The position numbers and the translations under genes were made by a program. Of a stretch of 64,000 nucleotides of DNA, positions 1 through 10,035 are shown in pieces (position 1 is the stretch's first letter; each line of letters opens with the position of its first letter). The DNA is from Eudromia elegans (taxonomy: Eukaryota; Chordata; Aves; Tinamiformes; Tinamidae), in NCBI GenBank assembly GCA_003342815.1, contig PTEX01000012.1, forward strand, positions 3,147,761 through 3,211,760, read 5' to 3'. The notes beneath the pieces are model-generated. The model had not been told where the DNA came from and did no database searches. It saw nothing but the letters and a program-made list of their open reading frames with translations.

Positions 1-177
1 TATTACTAAAAACATCCTTCAAAATCCTTTAGCCTTCTTTTGCACTATGTATGCTACTATTTCTACCTCTATTCAAGCTATCTGCTTCTGTATTCAAGTA
101 ATAAAATAATTTCAAAAGTATTAAGGCTTTTAATTTTATTCATAGATTGAGATAATTATTTGACAAAGCTTTATATT

Positions 178-226
178 GTAGTATATATGTATATGTAGTA
201 TATATGTATATGTGTATATATATATA
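178..226. repeat. AT-rich TATATG-type simple repeat
   Basis: The tract consists of alternating TATATGTATATGTAG units, with two near-identical copies of GTAGTATATATGTATATG ending in a short pure (TA) run. It is an ordinary intronic microsatellite, likely variable in length. Confidence 0.85.
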
Positions 227-571
227 GTTTTCCCAAGAACTTAGATTTTGGTTGTGCGTAAATGGGCTTCATTTTCCTGGCATAACAGATTTTGGATTTC
301 TTTTCAGTGTTTGGTATTAGAGAGTATTGAAATAGATGTCACAAAACCACTTTATTACGTTTTATTACTGGTAAGGGTGAAGAGACCACGTTCTGTTATT
401 CTTTTTACCTAAGAGTGGTTTCATGTTTTGATGCTAAGATGGTAGGAACAGTGAGTACAGGAAGAGGCTTGCAAAAACATATGATCATCATTTTTGTGTG
501 TCTGTTTAATTTTCACGTTGAGTGACACTTTGGGCCATGGTCTGTGAGCTTTTTTCTTACTGCCCCATGGC

Positions 572-610
572 AAAAAAAACCCCCCAAAACCCCCCAAAAA
601 ACCCCAAAAA
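572..610. repeat. A-run / C-run alternating low-complexity tract
   Basis: Runs of A8, C6, A4, C6, A6, C4 and A5 follow each other. On the opposite strand this reads as T/G blocks with three G-runs of 4-6 bases. That is one run short of a standard four-run quadruplex, and it resembles T4G4 telomere-like DNA only by composition. Confidence 0.85.
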
Positions 611-1244
611 CTTAAAGACAATCAAGGAGAGAAATGAGAAATTGTAGAAGAGCCCCCTTGAGTCTTAGGCTGTTAAAGAGGTTTTCATGGCATCTTTGCT
701 TCTGACACTTATCACAGGGTTATAGCTGAAAGTTAGGGAAGTGTTTGAGGAGTATCTTGATGCTCCAGTGTACTCCAGTTGATGGAAGAGCTTTTATAGG
801 TGATAGACTTGCAACTTTATGATGGGAAACAGCCTGGCAGCCAGATGGTTTTGGGCATGTGTGTTTGTGAGAAAGCTGCTTTAAGTCACTTCCAAATCCT
901 TTGAAGCTGAGCTGAGTGCAGCTTAGATTCAGGCAGTTGCGTTTTCTATGTCGTCTTCCATTTGTGGTCTGCAGCTTACTTCTCTTTTGTCTTTGCTTTG
1001 GTTCTTCTCTGTTCAGTGTAAAGCCAAAGGGATGGGTGATATAACAACCTAAAAAATATCAGTGAGCAAGAACTTCTCTTCTGCCCCTTTGCAAGCTGCC
1101 TGGATTAGATATGGCTCCTCAGGAGGAAAAACACATTATGTTCCTGCTTGCCCCGTCCTTAGAATGGAAAAATGGAATAGGGATAGGTCTTTGGCTCCTA
1201 TTTTAATAGTCCTTGGGTTATATTTGATGCTAATATGAACAAGC

Positions 1245-1344
1245 CTTCCTTCCTTTCCTTTCCTTTCCTTTCCTTTCCTTTCCTTTCCTTTCCTTTCCTT
1301 TCCTTTCCTTTCCTTTCCTTTCCTTTCCTTTCCTTTCCTTTCCT
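1245..1344 (+). repeat. (TTTCC)n pentanucleotide microsatellite, truncated by assembly gap
   Basis: About twenty uninterrupted TTTCC units begin after AACAAGCC and run straight into the run of Ns. The repeat is purely pyrimidine on this strand. The true length is unknown because the array probably continues into the gap. The long open frames on both strands over this stretch are artefacts of the pentamer (LSFPF / GKERK periodic peptides). Confidence 0.97.
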
Positions 1345-1559
1345 NNNNNNNNNNNNNNNNNNNNNNNNNNNNNNNNNNNNNNNNNNNNNNNNNNNNNNNN
1401 NNNNNNNNNNNNNNNNNNNNNNNNNNNNNNNNNNNNNNNNNNNNNNNNNNNNNNNNNNNNNNNNNNNNNNNNNNNNNNNNNNNNNNNNNNNNNNNNNNNN
1501 NNNNNNNNNNNNNNNNNNNNNNNNNNNNNNNNNNNNNNNNNNNNNNNNNNNNNNNNNNN
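1345..1559. other. Assembly gap (215 N)
   Basis: A block of Ns separates the TTTCC array from a short T-run (1560-1568) and then unique intron DNA. The repeat on its left edge is the likely cause of the gap. Confidence 0.99.
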
Positions 1560-2923
1560 TTTTTTTTTATTAAATTGAGGCTGCCTGGGTTGCAGTTTGG
1601 AAATGGAAGTGCAGCTTAGGTCACTGTAACCCTGCCTCACTTTAATGTCATTATCTTGGGTATTGGTAGCAAAATATAATCTTGCAGCACGAGGGGTGGT
1701 GGTTAGGTCTGTTGGCATCGTCAGCCTAAAGGCGTGCTGGGGCATCTGTAGTAGAGATTTGTCACATGCCGAGCCTGGAGAAAGTGGAGTAGGGAACTAG
1801 TTTCCTGTTTCTTCTGGTACTGACACTAAGGTGCAGCAAGTGACACCACTAGACTGGCAGACGGTTGGAACAAACAAAGGCATCTTCATGTAACAGGTCG
1901 CCGAAGTTTGAAGTCCTTTGCTGTAAGGTGTTGCAGAGGTTAAGCACTTCTGAAACCAACTGGCCAAATTCACAGAACATACCTATTAAGTACAAGATAC
2001 TCATCTGCTTGGGATTCCTTGTGCCATGAAATGCCAGATGCTGAGAGAGTGTGTTGGCGAAGTCTGCTTGCCCCTTTTATGCCCTTTCTAGGTGTTTGCT
2101 AATGATTAATGTTGAAAAACAGGAAAATTGTATGTGTAGACTTCTTGGAACCTGGTACCACAACTTTGTTTTCCTATGTCTTTATAAACTGCACTCCAAT
2201 TTAGGACTGCATTGTGGATTTACCACTCGAAGTATGTTTTTATGCACACTGTCATTCAGGACTGCTTTTAGAGCAGCATATATTAGGTAACACTCTTAGC
2301 TTGGGGCTATGCTTATGGTCTCAATGCAGCTTTGAGATAATGAAAAAGTATGATGGAATTGTACCAGGTCTCTACTTTTATGTTGTTTTTATTTTTGTAT
2401 TTTCTTATTTCATTGTAAATGCTATGATTCTTTTTGTTTTCCTTCATATGATAAACATGTTAGATTGGAAGATAATAAATATTTAATTGTGAGTGAAGAG
2501 ACACATTAAGCTTACCAACCTGTGTTTTGGGAGATAAAAACAAAATAAAAGAAGAGACACATTTCATCTCTTTGCAGTCTTTCTGAATTTAAAATGTGAA
2601 AGCCAAATTTGTTGTCTAACTGTAGGCTGGTAAACAGGATTATTGACTGTCTGGAGTTACTCCTCGAGTATTCCAACCTTTTCATTATGTCACACAATGA
2701 TTCTGAGAATAACTCTCAGAAGAACCAGTACATGCAGCACTTTCTAGGATCACTTAAAATGCATATGTATATTTGTTGTTTATTATCTTGTCCTACTTTT
2801 GTTTGTCCTTATTTTAACTTAATAATTTGCAATGCAACTTCTGCAGCTTTGAAAGCTATTGAGTATTTCACTGTACCTCAGATGAGTTTATATATGTTTT
2901 TAAATAAAATGGAGGCACAGTGT

Positions 2924-2956
2924 GGTATAGGTATAGGTATAGGTATAGGTATAGGT
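2924..2956 (+). repeat. (GGTATA)n hexanucleotide repeat, about 5.5 copies
   Basis: Five perfect GGTATA units followed by GGTG. The array falls within a chance open frame and yields an alternating Gly-Ile peptide there. There is no other coding signal. Confidence 0.97.
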
Positions 2957-3831
2957 GAAGCCTACCTAATGTTGTCTTTTATCCAGGTTATTCTCATGAC
3001 ATTGTTAAGACTAGGCACTGCAGTTAAAGAGTCATTGTTCTCATTTAGCCTTCTTAGCCTGTGATTAAATGGGAGTTGCTGCCTCTTGTACTGTGAGCTG
3101 GCTGACAAAAGCTAGTCTGTCACAGGTACTACAATTTGTATATCAGAAAATTTGCTTTCCAAATACTAATTATTCCCAAAGTATCCTACTTCACACAAAG
3201 CACAGATAGCATAGTCGGCAAATTTGTGCCTATTTCAGCATTGTGCTGTAAATTACGGTTTGTCTCTTACCATTGTGTACAATGAAGGTGATGGAAATTC
3301 AAATGCAGGGGAACCCATTGATTTACAACCTCTGATGTGTTTTTTCTTTCCACTTAATTCTTCCAAACAAAATGCTGCAAATGTATGTTATTCAAATAAT
3401 TGTTGCTGAATTTCAGTTCTATGATTGAATGAGGCACCTAGGAAGGTAGGAATCTAATAGGCTTTTCTCCAGATGATATGTGAAAGTAGAAGCATTTTGT
3501 GCCTGGAAGGGCCACACCTAACCACCAAAATGTTTAAACTATTAATTTGGGAAGTTAATTTAATATGATAGTAGCTTATCAGGCATTATCTTTCTGCTTG
3601 CTGCAGGAGAAGAATGAACACTCAGTTATTGAAACTGCAGCTGAATAAAAAAAATCATTAGGTTTATAACTCTCTCAGGCCTGAGTCATGTGTACAGTGA
3701 CACCACACATGAATGTACTTGTGCAAAAGCACAGTCACCTTCTAGTCAGCCTTTTTTCTCGTACACACCTTGTGTTGCTTCCTGTGGTGGAGAAACTTTC
3801 TGAAAATCTGCTATGGTCTGAGTTGCCAGTA

Positions 3832-3883
3832 TTACATATTTTGACATTAAGCTGGATTTACATATTTTGACATTAAGCTGGAT
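3832..3883 (+). repeat. Perfect 2 x 26-base tandem duplication
   Basis: The unit begins TTACATATTTTGACATTAAG and occurs twice without a mismatch (3832-3857 and 3858-3883). A 13-base piece of it, ATTACATATTTTG, recurs near 3925-3937. The identity points to a recent slippage or local duplication event. Confidence 0.97.
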
Positions 3884-4368
3884 AGGTGTTCATGGTTCAG
3901 GTAATAGCAGGTTAATATGTCTCAATTACATATTTTGTAATACATCTTGCTATCATAAAAACTATTTTTCTACATTTTTTTGACACTAGACACAGAATGA
4001 CCAGTTAAAATAATGATTCTGTATTAGAAACAGCTTCTTTCATTGCCAAGCTTTACCTAGAATATCTTTTTGAGATTACACAGATATTTTAAAAACAGAT
4101 TCAAAATATTTAACTTACTGAGTGCCTGACACAGAAAAGGAAGAGCACTGAATGCTGCAAATGAAATTCCTAGCAACATTTTTTGCATTGCAAACTGGCT
4201 TAAGAAACTGTTTATTTACCTCCTTTAGGATGAACATATTGTATACTTCTAGCTTTCTGACAAATGCAAACATTAATGTGATTTAACTTGTAATAGCAAT
4301 GATTCACGGCTGTAGTTATTTGGCTTGTGTGTAGTAATACTGATTTGTATTTTGGTTTATTTCTCTAG

Positions 4369-4434
4369 GACTATTTAACCATTCACAAATATGGCAATGC
4401 AGCCAGAAATGATCTCTGGAACACATTGTCAAAG
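4369..4434 (+). CDS. TRHDE: TRHDE exon: end of catalytic domain (22 codons)
   Basis: The exon is 66 bases, bounded by TTTCTCTAG at the left and AAG|GTAAAG at the right, and is in phase 0 at both ends. It reads DYLTIHKYGNAARNDLW followed by NTLSK. This matches, nearly residue for residue, the human TRHDE stretch that closes the M1 peptidase domain. In M1 enzymes this helix-rich segment follows the HExxH...E zinc site by roughly a hundred residues and carries the conserved Y-G-N-A and D-L-W signatures. The zinc ligands and the catalytic glutamate are encoded further upstream, outside the window. The frame was chosen by homology and by the phase match to the next exon. The length is typical of this exon class in the family. 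Confidence 0.96.
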
Positions 4435-6892
4435 GTAAAGTGTTTTCATCTATTGCACTGAGGGAGATGCAGGAATTCACTGTGGGTTTTTTTCTTGGTG
4501 AGGTTAGGTGAGAGCAGTGCCCATTGAAATCATCAGACCCTAGAGCAAATTTAAAAACCCATGAAAAAAAATTCCATTTAAGTTCACAGAGTGACAATAT
4601 TTAAGTATATTTTCTTAGTATTTCTATTCTGTGCTATTTGAGAATGTATTTCCTTGCTTGTGCTATGTCACTGCTGTGCAGTAAAAGATAATTCATGGAA
4701 TCTGCAATCATTGACTTTAGTGGCAGCGAACTGAGGCCCATAAGCTGTAAAGCATGTGAAAGCACAGTGCTTTGGCATTTGCAGTAGGTAGATTTGTCAT
4801 TGCATACAGAGTTACAATTTGTATGAAGGACAAAACTAGTAAAGCTTTAAAGTTTGGTATAAACAAGTAACTATTTACTATAACTCTTGGCGTACTGCAG
4901 AGAATCACAACTACTAGATCTGTAGTCCGTTTGCTGTCTCCAAGTCAAGCTTGTGATTCTAGGCCCAAGGCCAGGGGTCTATAAGAGCAGTTATTTTTTG
5001 TAAAAGTGAGTCAGCTGTGCCTGAATTTCCTGTCTAGAGAGCTGGTCTGGGCACTCATAGTGCATGTCAATACAAGGAACAGTTTGGGAGGCTGGGCATG
5101 AATACAAACTTACGTGCAAAGATGACAATCTAGTTTTAAATGATTAAATTTAGTTGACACCTAAGTTGGGGTTCAGGAGCTTGAGGTTAGGATACCTACA
5201 TTCAGCTACATGTGTAGGTAGCTCCCTGTAACTTAATCATCTAAGCTCTGATTATAATTAGTGAGGACTTGATTCAGTTGCCCATTCATAGGCATTTAAT
5301 AAACATTAGATGGCTTCCAGGTGCTACTTCAGATAAGCACATAACTCTGTAGGTCCACCAGTTCTGGAGGATATGAAAAATATTGTAGGACATCTCAGTT
5401 GACACTAGATCATCAGGAAAAAACTGCAGACCCGTAAATCTAGTCAATATTATTGACAGATCACAGAGAATTCGGTTCACTGGACCACTAGGTGATTACC
5501 TGAAGATTAACCTGAACCACTCACTGGCTCTTGACTAGGAACTTGAGACAGTTTCTCAAATATAAGCAATTAGAACCAATTTAGGCTCTATATGGTATCA
5601 AAACATTCACATAGGGCTAGTAGATGTGATACAAGATTTGTGGGGAAATCTGTACTCTTATAGAGGGTCATGGTCAAATGACATTAGCCATTTATGTGTG
5701 GGCAGCTGAACTGAACCTTAGGCCTGTGCTGTTAATGGGAATTTGGATATGTGACATACAATGGGACTCTCAAAGTCTTAATTGGAAGTTGAATGCCACT
5801 GCAAAAGTCTTTCTTGCTTCTTGCTTTTTACCTGGTATCTTCCACTGGTAAAGCCTTTGGGACAGCTCCTGGTGATTACAGGTAAGAGAGATGAACATAC
5901 AGAATAGCAAAACCTACAGCACAGTATAAAGGCACAAAAATGAGACTATCCTGGGCCATAACCAATAAGGCTGCAGTGTATATTGAGATCTAGTGAAAAG
6001 GTTTCAAATTGCATTTCCCTCACCTGTAAATGCCTTTGTTGGCAACTTCGTCCTTCCTAACGCACTGCAGTTGTAGCTTAAGTTCTGAAGGCCTCTTGCT
6101 GTGTCCTGCTCACACTCGAGAAGGATGGCACAGCCTGAACTCTAGGCCTCCTTGGCAGCCAGAGACATTCCCTTCACTGGACAGGAAACAGTGTCTGCTA
6201 GTCTCCTCATACCCAGTCACTTCTCCCATGATGACCTAGTATCTCTTTGTATTTCAGCTGAAACAAATGCTGTAAAAATAGTATATTTATTGACACATTA
6301 TATGAAATATCAACATCTACACAGTAATCCTACATGTACTACCAGAGGTGCCGCTTTTGAAGGAACTGGGAATATCTTTTTATAAATGACCTCATGCTGG
6401 ACATGAAGGATAGTATTTTCAAATAAATGCTTCTTCAGAATTGCAGTACGTTCAAAAATCAGGTCTTTTAAACATGCCTTATTGTTGGTACCCTACATCA
6501 ACTTTTACAGTTGAAAACGTGTCTTTTTTGACCTTCATTGGTCAAGAATACCTTCTGGAAAGAGCCCTGTTCCTGTAGCTCTTGCAAACAACCTGTAAAG
6601 CAAGTTGTTTCCCCGTTACACCAAAAATGCCTGAATGATGTGGAAAACATGATTTTCGGTTTGTGCTCTCCTCTCTGGCAAGATTCCTCCCTATTTATTT
6701 TTAAGATATGTAGAGATTATTGATGTAATTATATAGATTGTGTACTGGCTGTGAAGATGTGTGGGTACACATGCATGATGGTTATTTAAACCTCAAAAAC
6801 TAATGGTGATCTGCTATGACATAAAGAGTATTGTTTATATATTGGATGATGGTATTGCTTCAGCAAACTAAAACTGTACTTTTTTCTTGTAG
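4435..6892 (+). other. TRHDE: TRHDE intron, 2,458 bases, phase 0
   Basis: It runs from GTAAAG to a TTTTTTCTTGTAG acceptor. No gene was found. Two stretches (about 4705-4760 and 5145-5260) faintly resemble worn interspersed repeats common in sauropsids, such as TTGACTTTAGTGG and the repeated CCTAAGTT / TTAGGATACCTAC pattern. I cannot classify them. Confidence 0.85.
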
Positions 6893-7080
6893 GCTTTAAA
6901 AAAGGTTGGAAAATTTGTAAATATCCAAGAAGTAATGGATCAGTGGACGCTGCAGATGGGTTATCCTGTTATTACAATCTTGGGAAATGAAACGACAGAT
7001 AATATCATAGTAATCTCCCAAGAGCGGTTTGTTTATAACAGTGATGCTAAACCCAAGGATCCTGACTTTGGAGTCAACAG
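6893..7080 (+). CDS. TRHDE: TRHDE exon: catalytic domain end to domain III entry
   Basis: The exon is 188 bases. It enters in phase 0 after CTTGTAG and leaves after two bases of a codon at AACAG|GTACTT. It starts ALKKVGKFVNIQEVMDQW, continues TLQMGYPVITILGNET, and ends near PDFGVNR. The first two thirds are close to human TRHDE: the VMDQWTLQMGYPVI strand pair marks the end of the M1 peptidase domain in this family. The last part, VYNSDAKPKDPDFGVNR, diverges from the human residues as I remember them. It forms the variable link into domain III. An N-glycosylation sequon (Asn-Glu-Thr) follows ITILG, consistent with an extracellular location. Confidence 0.96.
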
Positions 7081-8364
7081 GTACTTAGATTTCTCAATGA
7101 ATTTTCCTTTAAAACATTATAGTTAAGAGCTTCGTAGATGTAGTTTTGTATGTAGATACTTCTGTAGAAATCTGAGCTTTGCCTGGAATCAATAGCGTGT
7201 GCTGGTCCTTCCATTTGAATTTTATTAAAGATTAAGTTAGTTAATAGAGTCGAACAAAATCATTAGAATAATAGAACAGCAGGATAAAGCTTTTAATGTG
7301 CCTATTTGCATCTCTCTGGCTTTTATGCGGTCTTACATCATGCATCTGTTTCCTCTCCTTTTCTTCTGTTTTTGTCACGCTCCATGAAGTAAGCTTGAAT
7401 AGAGTTGGGAGTTCTGATTTTTTTTTTTAAGTAATTCCTCAGACCAGATCTTTCCATGTTCATATTTAAGTAGAAGACTGGCAGAAGTAGCTATGTGTCA
7501 GATATGTATATACTTGATTTGACCTGGAAAACAGTCAAGAGCTGAAAAGCCCTAGACAAGTCAAGGAGTTCCCGTTGTTCTAGTGTTAAATCTAGTTAAA
7601 CTGGTCCCATAGAGGCTGTTAAAGGAGCTGAAATCTGCAGGCCCATATCTTTTACCACATCCTAGATTGTCTCCTTCATGCTCCTGGCTGACTGCACACA
7701 CTTCCTTCTTCTCAGAGACAAGCTGAGATTGCTGGATTTACCATCTCTTATTAGGTAAAGCAGCTTTCAGATCATATTGTAGGTTCAAGGGCATAGAGCT
7801 GCTTCTAGAGAATTACAATTTAACCTTAGAGTCTTCTATGTTCACCTTGTTCAGTGGTAAAAAAGACACATTGAATTCTTGGTGTTTGTCAAAGAGATAT
7901 AAACCATTAAAAGGTAAATTTTAATATCAAAATTTCTTGACCTTTCAGGAGCTTATAGAATATTCCTGTTGAAGAATGTCTTTAAAATATTTATATATAT
8001 AGATATAATTCTGTTTATTGGTAATTGATATTTATAATACTGTTATTTTTTTTTAGGAATGTGAATGTTACAGAGCTCAAATATGACACCCAGTTAATTG
8101 TTATTTGGCTGTACTGGAACAGCCTCGCTGGGTATTAAGCATGTGTTTAAGTCCCACACTAAAATGAGTTCTCTTGTAAGTAAGAGATAAAACAAGTGAA
8201 TGTGAACTGCCAGAAGTGTTCATGAGCCGTAGTTCAGTGCAACATGAGAGCAGTATGCATTTGCTCACTTGAAAATATCCATCATGTGAATGTATATACC
8301 CACATATGATGTGAGCAGATTTGACTACTCAGAAAAAAAGTTAATTATTTTCTTTATTGTCTCT

Positions 8365-8420
8365 CTATTAAAAATAGATATATACGCACATATGTATCAA
8401 ATATATACATATATATGTAT
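8365..8420. repeat. TATATA/CATATG-rich simple repeat
   Basis: The sequence is an imperfect alternating purine-pyrimidine tract with several CATATG and TATATA units, interrupted by short spacers. A similar short TATATATAGATATA tract lies near 7990-8005. Confidence 0.7.
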
Positions 8421-8794
8421 AACAGGTTTTATTAGTTTATTTGATGGCTTAAAACAACTGTGTTAAGTTTTCAAGTATTGTGGAGGCTTTCTTAGGTAGT
8501 ACTGTCAGGTACTCAGTATCTATTTAATAACTATGCTACTCTATACTTCATGAATAAAAATACAGGATATGTAGTATTTTGTCTGCTGGAATTTAAAGAG
8601 TGAGAGTTAGACTCACTCTAACAATAATTTTGTTTTCATATGTGACATGAATTTAGAATTGAATCCATATCTTGAGATATGTGGAGGGCTGGTACCCTGC
8701 TCCAGCAGGGCAAGCTGTTTTGAATCGTAGGAGATGTTATCTACAAACTGTATAGCAATTATAATTTCTAAACATTGGAAATAACCCATGATGC

Positions 8795-8870
8795 TGTACA
8801 GAGCACGGGAAAAGGTAACAGCTGTGACCTTGCAAAGAGTTTAATGTCTGAGTAGACATTACAATAGGTA
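8795..8870 (+). mobile_element. Possible relic of an ancient amniote interspersed repeat
   Basis: The order GCTGTACAGAGCACGGGAA ... CTTGCAAAGAGTTTAATGTC ... GAGTAGACATTACA resembles a sequence frequent in reptile genomes that reads roughly GCTGTACAAACAC ... CCCAAAGAGCTTACAATCT ... GTAGACAAGACA. This is recognition from memory with many mismatches. The family name is uncertain. Confidence 0.35.
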
Positions 8871-9232
8871 TTAGGTGCATCTCCTTTGGCTAGTTTATTT
8901 CATCTTCTTGTCTCCCTTCAGGTTAGTTTTCCTCTGTGCTTATTTTAAGTATAAATGAAGAGGAAGTTTATTACCCAGGGAAGGCTTTACAGATAGAATA
9001 CTTTGCCAGACAGTTAAACGAAGGAGGTAGTTTGTCACTTTCCCATTAAAATTATTTGAAAATCATAAATCATATTGTGTAAGTATAGATTTCAAACAGG
9101 AGCCATATATATTTATTGAAAGATGACACTTGCCTATAACAATCACCTTTCAAACATAATCTCCCAGATTATTTTGAAGTCTTGATTATAAAGTAGTTTC
9201 TGGAGTGAAATTATATCATCAGCAATGATGAT

Positions 9233-9279
9233 GATGTCAGTATAAAAACAAGATTCAGTATAAAAACAAGACTGACATC
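9233..9279. repeat. 9-bp inverted repeat enclosing an 18-bp tandem duplication
   Basis: GATGTCAGT (9233-9241) and ACTGACATC (9271-9279) are perfect reverse complements with a 29-base loop. Inside, TCAGTATAAAAACAAGA occurs twice, at 9237 and 9255. The second arm could have arisen with the duplication. A short GAT run precedes it. Confidence 0.9.
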
Positions 9280-9984
9280 CTGAAAGTGAGTTTAATATTT
9301 CTCTCAGAAATGTTACATGATTTAGGTCTTTTTTTTAAAAAACTAAAAAAAGAAAATGTTGTTTCAATGGTGGGTTCTTATGAAAGCAGTAGACAAGGAA
9401 AATTGTATTAATATACATTATTCCATGTTGGTTTTCAGTATTAGAGACCCAGAGTTTGCATAACATGACAAACAGGGCTTTTTTTTTTTTTCCCCGCAAG
9501 TACACAAGGGAGTAATAATTGGAATTTTAAAAAGCGTGTTAATGGGCATTGAGTCCTAATGAGAAGTGTAGCACTGCGGTTGATTCTGTTGATCAGTCTG
9601 GTCTGGAAGTTGCAAGGGTTTACTGACTGATCCAGTGGGGCCTGATAGCGTGGGTAGATAGTGCGGGCAGCACAGAGGCATATATAACATCAGGCTGCAT
9701 GCTTAGGGGTGTTGTGTATCAGTAGCCTAATTCACAGTCCAATAAAGTCAGTGCTCATCTCTCCTGAATGACCCATGAATTAGGCCTTGGATGCATAGCT
9801 CCCCAGGGAACCATAATAGGTACTGTAAATAGTGGGGAACAAATCGTATTTATGCCACATTTGAGGCACTACTCCTGCAGGGCAAGCGATATTGGCTTCC
9901 TTAGGATAGTTTATCTATGGATTAATCACGATTATCATTTTAAACATTGTAAATAATAGAGCTGCACAAAACACAGAAAAACAC

Positions 9985-10035
9985 ACTAGTCCAAGCCTCT
10001 CCAGGAGTTTATCATCTAAACAGACAACACAATAT
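9985..10035 (+). mobile_element. Possible relic of an ancient amniote interspersed repeat
   Basis: CTAGTCCAAGCCTCTCCAGG followed by AGTTTATCATCTAAACAGAC resembles the widespread motif GTCCCTGCCC...AGGAGCTTACAATCTAAACAGAC. The resemblance is similar in kind to the fragment near 8.8 kb. The family is not assigned. Confidence 0.35.

Larger units (their letters stand above)
1..4368 (+). other. TRHDE: 3' part of an upstream TRHDE intron
   Basis: No coding block with homology was found. The stretch holds an AT dinucleotide-rich tract (178-226), an A/C homopolymer block (572-610), a TTTCC microsatellite with an assembly gap (1245-1559), a GGTATA hexamer array (2924-2956) and a 26-base tandem duplication (3832-3883). 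The intron ends in a T-rich tract and TTTCTCTAG just before the exon at 4369. Open frames of 60-150 codons here look like chance frames with no domain. Confidence 0.85.

Noticed and set aside
1230-1745. Open frames of 112-171 codons over the pentamer and gap
   Set aside because: The peptides are periodic translations of TTTCC joined to undetermined residues over Ns, with no protein signal.
2609-3064. 151-codon open frame on the + strand
   Set aside because: It has no domain or homology that I recognise and includes a Gly-Ile repeat produced by the GGTATA array. Its composition is that of AT-rich intron.
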